Shown here piece by piece: positions 59,973 to 64,000 of a stretch of DNA of 64,000 bases. The notes beneath the pieces were generated by a model. It was given only the letters and a program-made list of their open reading frames with translations. It made no database searches and was not told the origin of the DNA. The DNA is from SABI01 sp963677695 (GTDB taxonomy: Bacteria > Spirochaetota > Spirochaetia > Sphaerochaetales > Sphaerochaetaceae). Location: NCBI GenBank assembly GCA_963677695.2, contig CAXXUJ010000001.1:1116001-1180000 (forward strand), given 5' to 3'. The translations under genes were made by a program, and so were the position numbers. Numbering within the stretch: the first letter of the stretch is position 1; each line of letters starts with the position of its first letter.

Positions 59973-61691
59973 ATGAGAGATTTGAATTTCTTCAGTCATG
60001 AGAGAGTGTCGGATAGACTCTACGTATTCACCGAAGGATACTCGATGGTGCATCGGTTCACTATCGGGGTTGTCGTCGGTGATGAGAGCATTCTTGTTAT
60101 TGATGCTGGACTCGGTGCGACAGATGGCCTTCGCTCTTATATTGAACGTGTAGTTGGAACAGAGAAACCTCTTATCTGTGCATCCACTCACTGTCACCCT
60201 GATCATGTAGGCAGTGCAAAACTCTTTGATGAGGCCTACTGCAGTCATCTGGACTGGCCTGCACGTGCCGACTTTGCTCTTAACTATGAACAGCGGCTTA
60301 CAGACCTGAATGCCTTCTGCCTTTTCAGTCAGGAAGTAATGGAATACTGCAAAGAACATATTATCGATAACAGTGATTCGCAGTTCAAAGATATTAAAGA
60401 TGGTGACATGTTCGATCTTGGAGGAGTGATCATTGAGTGTATCAGCCTGCCGGGACACTCTGACGGTTCAATTCTCTTCTACAACAGAGAAGAGAACTAT
60501 GTGTTCTCCGGTGATATCATCAACACTGATGTTCATCTGAAAAAGCTTGATATCGAGGGATTTAAGAAGTATAAGAAAAACCTTCTCCGCGTGATTGATA
60601 TCCTTGATGAGAAAGTGACGATCTATCCCGGACATCTTCCCCTCCCCATGGAAATAGAGGTAGCTCATGATCTTGTTGCCATCTGTGATGACATCATCAG
60701 CGGTAACACGAAGGGTGATCCTCCCGGAGAGACAATCTTCCTTGAAAGAAACAACAATCCTGATATCAGAATGCATTTTTCAGGAAATACCTGCGTTGTG
60801 TATAACTCGGCACTGACAGGGACTGGACATGATTCTTCCTATCTGAACTTCTACTCGCATGAGAAAGTCGGGGAGAGGGTGTATGTCGTAACGGAAAACT
60901 ACTCAATGGTTCACCGGTTCACTATCGGTGTGGTCATCGGGGATGAGAAAGTGGTTGTCATAGATAGCGGCATGGGTATGGACGGAGACCTCAGGACCTA
61001 TATTGAGAGCTTCGCAGGAACAGACAAGCCGATGATCTGTGTGTGCAGTCACGGGGCGATAGATCACTGCGGAGCAGCTATTCTGTTTGATGAAGCCTAT
61101 CTCAACAGCCGGGATTACGGCATGCTGCCATCTGAAAGCAATGGAGCCTTCAATAAGGAAAGACGCCTGAGTGATCTTAATTCCTTCTCGCTGTTCAACA
61201 AGGAAGTAGTTGAGTACGGGCGTATCCACGCTATCGATAATTGTGCAACAGTGTTTAAGGATATAGATGAAGGTGATGAGATCGATATCGGTGGAATCAA
61301 GATCTATCCGATACGCACTCCTGGGCACTCGGTCGGTCATCTTGCCTATTGGATACCTGATGAGAAGATCGTATTCAGCGGTGATGCCGTCAATGTAGAC
61401 ACACATATCAAGAAACTAGGGAAAGAGGGCCTTCTGGAATATAGTCAGATGTTGGATAGATTCCTTGATACCGTTGGCGAGGATGCGAAAAACTTTGCAG
61501 GGCATCTGAATCGGCCGCATTCTTCTCGGGTAACGAGAAGTCTTTCCGCCGCTTGCCGGGAAGTTGCACAAGGGGAGACTGAAAACGATCCTCCTGGAGA
61601 GACGATTTTCCTCGAAAAAGCAGGAAACACCTCAATGCGGATGCATTATCATGGTAACTGTTGTATCATATATAACTCAAGCCTCCTGTAG
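59973..61691 (+). CDS. Tandem MBL-fold protein (two metallo-beta-lactamase domains)
   Basis: This is a 572-residue protein of two full MBL domains, residues ~1-285 and ~290-572, that share the start SHE(R/K)V-x-(D/E)R(L/V)YV(F/V)TE and YSMVHRFTIGVV(V/I)GDE. Domain 1 keeps the canonical metal set: STHCHPDH, PGHSDGS, FSGDIIN, YPGHLP. Domain 2 has SHGAIDH, where the second histidine of HxHxDH is alanine, but keeps PGHSVGH, FSGDAVN and AGHLNRP. Each domain ends with a GDPPGETIFLE or NDPPGETIFLE segment. The hydrolysed bond may be a lactone, thioester or amide, and is not known. It follows hydrolase paralogue 4 by 33 nt, with AAGGAA before the ATG. Confidence 0.88.
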   Translation: MRDLNFFSHERVSDRLYVFTEGYSMVHRFTIGVVVGDESILVIDAGLGATDGLRSYIERVVGTEKPLICASTHCHPDHVGSAKLFDEAYCSHLDWPARADFALNYEQRLTDLNAFCLFSQEVMEYCKEHIIDNSDSQFKDIKDGDMFDLGGVIIECISLPGHSDGSILFYNREENYVFSGDIINTDVHLKKLDIEGFKKYKKNLLRVIDILDEKVTIYPGHLPLPMEIEVAHDLVAICDDIISGNTKGDPPGETIFLERNNNPDIRMHFSGNTCVVYNSALTGTGHDSSYLNFYSHEKVGERVYVVTENYSMVHRFTIGVVIGDEKVVVIDSGMGMDGDLRTYIESFAGTDKPMICVCSHGAIDHCGAAILFDEAYLNSRDYGMLPSESNGAFNKERRLSDLNSFSLFNKEVVEYGRIHAIDNCATVFKDIDEGDEIDIGGIKIYPIRTPGHSVGHLAYWIPDEKIVFSGDAVNVDTHIKKLGKEGLLEYSQMLDRFLDTVGEDAKNFAGHLNRPHSSRVTRSLSAACREVAQGETENDPPGETIFLEKAGNTSMRMHYHGNCCIIYNSSLL

Positions 61692-61696
61692 GTCGC

Positions 61697-62182
61697 TTGA
61701 AGAATTACCTTTCCGATCATGATGAGGAGAAACGTTCTGTGAAATGGAGTCAGAGAAAGAAAACACAGATGATAGCCATTATCTTTCTCCTTGTTCTGGT
61801 GATAGGGTATGCGCTGCTGAATTCCGGAGAATCATTCACTATCAACCTTGAAGGGGATACATTGATGTTCTCCTATCCTGAGATGACCTCTGTGTCAGTG
61901 AATCTCTCTGACTTGGAATCGATATCACTTAGAAGCGAGTTCGACACAGGTGAATACGTTTCGGGAGTAGATTCTTTCAGATACCTGTTCGGTACGTGGA
62001 GAAATGATGAACTCGGAGAATACTCGCTCTGTGCACATTCACATGTGAGGACCTTTATCATTTTGAAAACGCATAACGGCTTTGTTGTGTTCAATGAGGG
62101 AAGTCCGGCAGGAACAGCAGATTTCTATTATGCCTTCATCACTTTATTGGAACAGGAAGGGTACATTGCCCCTCAAAATTAA
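61697..62182 (+). CDS. Small membrane protein, possible PH-like domain
   Basis: This is a 161-residue protein with a TTG start at 61697, six bases after the preceding stop; the next in-frame ATG at 61769 falls directly before the membrane span and is the alternative. It has one span at residues ~25-42 (MIAIIFLLVLVIGYALL), then an external or cytoplasmic beta-rich domain with FTINLEGDTLMFSYPEM, ESISLRSEFDTGEYV, and TFIILKTHNGFVVFNEG. The strand pattern and the final helix (DFYYAFITLLEQEGY) resemble a bacterial PH domain. It is probably the last gene of the importer operon. No function can be given. Confidence 0.6.
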   Translation: MKNYLSDHDEEKRSVKWSQRKKTQMIAIIFLLVLVIGYALLNSGESFTINLEGDTLMFSYPEMTSVSVNLSDLESISLRSEFDTGEYVSGVDSFRYLFGTWRNDELGEYSLCAHSHVRTFIILKTHNGFVVFNEGSPAGTADFYYAFITLLEQEGYIAPQN

Positions 62183-62184
62183 TA

Positions 62185-62199
62185 GTGCTTATAGCACCT
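62185..62199 (+). terminator. Weak hairpin at end of importer operon
   Basis: GTGCT and AGCAC pair around TAT, followed by CTTCT. The stem is only 5 bp, two bases after the last stop. Confidence 0.35.
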
Positions 62200-62291
62200 T
62201 CTAACATGGGAGAATTACTGAATAGGCACAGACGGCAGCTGAAATGCTGTATATACCTTCGATTCCAAGTGTGATGCAGGAAAAGGAAGAG

Positions 62292-62507
62292 TTATCCGTG
62301 CAGGCGGATATATTCCCTCAGTGCTGCATTCAGCAATGTCTGGTACCCAACCTTTTCTTCGCCCGCACGCTTCTTGAAATACAGGAGAATATCGTCATCG
62401 AGGCGAATAGTCGTGGCTTTTTTATGAGGAGTATAGAACCGTCCTCTGATACCTTCAGAGAAATCATATTCCTGTTTCATTTTAAAATCATCGTCCGATT
62501 GTTTCAT
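62292..62507 (-). CDS. brnA: BrnA-type antitoxin
   Basis: This is a 71-residue antitoxin. It has a short N-terminal toxin-contact part rich in acid residues and KMKQEYDFSEGIRGRFY, then a ribbon-helix-helix DNA-binding part ATTIRLDDDILLYFKKRAGEEKVGYQTLLNAALREYIRLHG. It neutralises BrnT by direct binding and represses the operon promoter. Its start overlaps the toxin end by 20 nt, and the toxin-first order is the rule for this type II module. Confidence 0.9.
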   Translation of the reverse strand: MKQSDDDFKMKQEYDFSEGIRGRFYTPHKKATTIRLDDDILLYFKKRAGEEKVGYQTLLNAALREYIRLHG

Positions 62508-62778
62508 ATTGCTTCACCTCATGCCCGGTTGCTTTTCGAGCACTGATAATCCGAATTACTTCCTCACCATCTTCATCAAAATACAAATTCGCAACAACAA
62601 GTATTTTTTGCCGAGCAGTTTTTCCTATAGTAATCCAACGCTCTTCAACGTAACTGAATCTCTCGTCAAGCATTGCAAGATGAAGAGGATCATCGAATAC
62701 TTCCCGTGCGCTCTCAAATGAGACCTGATGTTTCGCTTTGTTCTTCTGATTCTTGCTTTCATCCCATTCAAAATACAT
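62488..62778 (-). CDS. brnT: BrnT-type toxin (RelE-fold ribonuclease)
   Basis: This is a 96-residue toxin. The family start FEWDESKNQKNKAKHQVSFESAREVFDDP is present. The core ends with ERWITIGKTARQKILVVANLYFDEDGEEVIRIISARKATGHEVKQYE, including the RIISARKA segment at the active site. BrnT cleaves RNA and stops translation when BrnA is lost. The promoter TTGACA-17-TATGAT lies immediately upstream, and the predicted transcript starts at or one base from the ATG. The pair stands between the importer operon and the galactosidase operon, with no phage or element genes near. Confidence 0.92.
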   Translation of the reverse strand: MYFEWDESKNQKNKAKHQVSFESAREVFDDPLHLAMLDERFSYVEERWITIGKTARQKILVVANLYFDEDGEEVIRIISARKATGHEVKQYETIGR

Positions 62779-62783
62779 ATATA

Positions 62784-62812
62784 ATCATACCTCTCTATAT
62801 GTACATTGTCAA
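62784..62812 (-). promoter_or_regulatory. Promoter of brnTA
   Basis: On the minus strand TTGACA (62812-62807) is followed after 17 nt by TATGAT (62789-62784). The -10 ends only 5 nt before the brnT ATG, so the mRNA would be nearly leaderless. Confidence 0.7.
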
Positions 62813-62966
62813 TACACGATAATCCTTTGGCTCTGAAGGGTGCATGTCACACTCATTTTTCAAATAATCCAGCAGACTTCGAATAATAGTACAATGTATA
62901 AGGATTACGTAATATATTTACCCATCACTTCACCTTAGAAGAGAGAAATCCGGAATTTTTCCAATA

Positions 62967-62999
62967 CTCATTCGAGAGACGTCAGATAAATCGAATGAG
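62967..62999 (-). other. Inverted repeat after the GNAT gene
   Basis: CTCATTCGA (62967-62975) and TCGAATGAG (62991-62999) form a perfect 9-bp stem with a 15-nt loop, 13 nt after the GNAT stop. It is possibly the end of the galactosidase-GNAT transcript, though no T-tract follows. The rest of 62813-63012 holds nothing I can name. Confidence 0.5.
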
Positions 63000-63012
63000 A
63001 GTAACGTAATAT

Positions 63013-63447
63013 CTAAGATTCGGAATACTTCATTGTAACATGAGGTATGCCCGCTTCAACAGTTTTCTCTCCGGTTTCAGTGAAACCGAGAGCAGCGTAG
63101 AAGCCTGCGGCATGCTCCTGTGCATGGATATAGATAAGTTCACCGCAGAAAAGTTCAAGCGCATGTTCGATAAGAAGTTTCCCGTACCCTTTTCCACGAT
63201 ACTCCTTCAGTACCGCAATACGTTCAAACTTCAGCCCTTCCTCAGTTCTTCTCATTCGCATCGCTGCGATGCTCACATCTCCTATGAATCCGACTAAGTG
63301 GGCACACTCTGGATCTTTTCCGTCCTGTTCCAGAGCTTCATCAACACCCTGTTCGACAACGAACACTTCGCGGCGTATCATCCTTCCCTCTTCTGCTGTT
63401 TCAGCTGATGAAGAGAAGTCACCGAAAGGGAGAAATCTGATGTCCAT
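63013..63447 (-). CDS. GNAT family N-acetyltransferase
   Basis: This is a 144-residue acetyltransferase. The acetyl-CoA binding motif A is LKFERIAVLKEYRGKGYGKLLIEHAL (residues ~70-95, R-G-K-G-Y-G), followed by IYIHAQEHAAGFYAALGFTETGE. The N-terminal VEQGVDEALEQDGKDPECAHLVGF is typical of the ElaA/YjcF branch. The acceptor is not known. It lies 9 nt after the galactosidase gene, in the same leftward operon. Confidence 0.9.
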   Translation of the reverse strand: MDIRFLPFGDFSSSAETAEEGRMIRREVFVVEQGVDEALEQDGKDPECAHLVGFIGDVSIAAMRMRRTEEGLKFERIAVLKEYRGKGYGKLLIEHALELFCGELIYIHAQEHAAGFYAALGFTETGEKTVEAGIPHVTMKYSES

Positions 63448-63456
63448 ACCTGATTC

Positions 63457-64000
63457 CTATGAGATCGTCTTGAAGTAATAGATACGGGAACCGAAGTCGC
63501 CGAGGACTCTGGTTTCCTTGTCGAAGCCTGTGCCGCTGAACTGCTGGTTGAGGGTGACTCCTCGGTAGGCAAGGAGGTCACCGTCAATGATATAGTGTTC
63601 GATTTCGCTTTCAAGCTGAATGGTTTTTGAGATCTCCTTCTCGACAAGGCTGCCTGTTTTCAGGTGGATGGGAGAGACTGCATTGATCAGGGATCCGAAC
63701 ACTGAAATGTCGATTTTCTGGCGGCGTGGTATCATCTCGTAGGTCGCTTCAGGGTCTGCCACCGGGATTCTCAGGATATCCTGGGAGGCATTTGTCTCCA
63801 GGTGTTTCTGGAAGAAGAGGACCATGAGTTCGCTTCTGTCGGCATTCGTCACGCCCCACACGACGCTGTCGCTCTCCTGTTCCGATGATTCGATCGTGAA
63901 GAACTCACCATACTGGAAAAGAGTTCGGTACTGTTTATAAAAGGCAATCTGGTCAATGACCCTTTCTCTATCATGAGAGGTGAGGGCGGTAATGTCGAGC
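63457..64000 (-). CDS. GH36 alpha-galactosidase, C-terminal part (5' end outside window)
   Basis: About 180 C-terminal residues are visible; the gene enters from the right edge. The frame is open from 64000 and reads LDITALTSHDRERVIDQIAFYKQYRTLFQYG, then ESDSVVWGVTNADRSELMVLFFQ, then the C-terminal beta domain with FGSLINAVSPIHLK, IIDGDLLAYRG and FSGTGFDKETRVLGDFGSRIYYF. This is the tail of the GH36 alpha-galactosidase/melibiase family, which removes terminal alpha-galactose. The nucleophile and acid aspartates lie in the missing part. An apparent start at 63861 is an internal GTG. Confidence 0.85.
   Translation of the reverse strand, partial: LDITALTSHDRERVIDQIAFYKQYRTLFQYGEFFTIESSEQESDSVVWGVTNADRSELMVLFFQKHLETNASQDILRIPVADPEATYEMIPRRQKIDISVFGSLINAVSPIHLKTGSLVEKEISKTIQLESEIEHYIIDGDLLAYRGVTLNQQFSGTGFDKETRVLGDFGSRIYYFKTIS

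Noticed and set aside
62292..62778. Mobile element around the brnTA pair
   Set aside because: No integrase, transposase, terminal repeats or target duplication is visible on either side.

Overview
The window looks like chromosomal DNA of a free-living or gut-type heterotrophic spirochaete (Spirochaetales, Sphaerochaeta/Spirochaeta-like). This is inferred, not proven. The reasons are that the three solute-binding proteins have signal peptides without a lipobox cysteine, followed by GSQE- or GGDKE-type mature ends; there are many sugar and nucleoside ABC importers; and the window has a BMP/PnrA-type purine importer and a sodium-pump decarboxylase. There are no rRNA genes, CRISPR arrays or insertion sequences. 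The only tRNA is tRNA-Ala(GGC).

Layout. 1-4.7 kb: a leftward arabinoside-type operon (binding protein, two CUT1 permeases, GH127 beta-L-arabinofuranosidase running off the left edge) with two palindromes behind its promoter. 4.8-7.6 kb: tRNA-Ala, a ClC-family protein lacking the gating glutamate, and aspartate-semialdehyde dehydrogenase. 7.7-12.9 kb: a U32 peptidase / PanE / M20 peptidase operon and RNase D. 12.9-20.4 kb: a fused two-domain molybdenum hydroxylase (xanthine dehydrogenase type) beside a complete BMP-type nucleoside ABC importer. 20.7-26.5 kb: dCMP deaminase, an esterase, and a three-gene sodium-pumping decarboxylase whose alpha subunit has two biotinyl domains. 26.6-35.3 kb: a NUDIX enzyme, a SIMPL lipoprotein, and an ato-type acetoacetate/short-chain fatty acid operon (AtoE transporter, thiolase, CoA transferase) under a visible sigma-54 promoter with an upstream palindrome, next to its AtoS/AtoC-like two-component system.

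35.7-62.2 kb is the most unusual part: a catabolic island I do not recognise. A Dpp/Opp-type ABC importer is combined with four paralogous ~580-residue proteins, one single-domain and one tandem metallo-beta-lactamase-fold protein, two aldo/keto reductases, a ChbG/YdjC-type deacetylase, a mutarotase-like protein, two MFS transporters, two GntR/UTRA regulators and a 7-bladed lactonase. Each ~580-residue paralogue is an internal duplication of an alpha/beta-hydrolase fold: the C-terminal lobe keeps a GHSH(N/D)G nucleophile and a PHxxTP histidine, while the N-terminal lobe has lost the elbow. My reading is that the island imports an oligomeric or conjugated substrate and removes acyl, ester or lactone groups before oxidation or reduction. 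The substrate is unknown.

62.2-64 kb: a BrnT/BrnA toxin-antitoxin pair, a GNAT acetyltransferase, and the 3' end of a GH36 alpha-galactosidase running off the right edge.

A recurring theme is that each of the three binding-protein genes is followed, 20-27 nt after its stop, by a stem-loop before the transporter genes. This suggests differential mRNA stability or partial termination within the operon.
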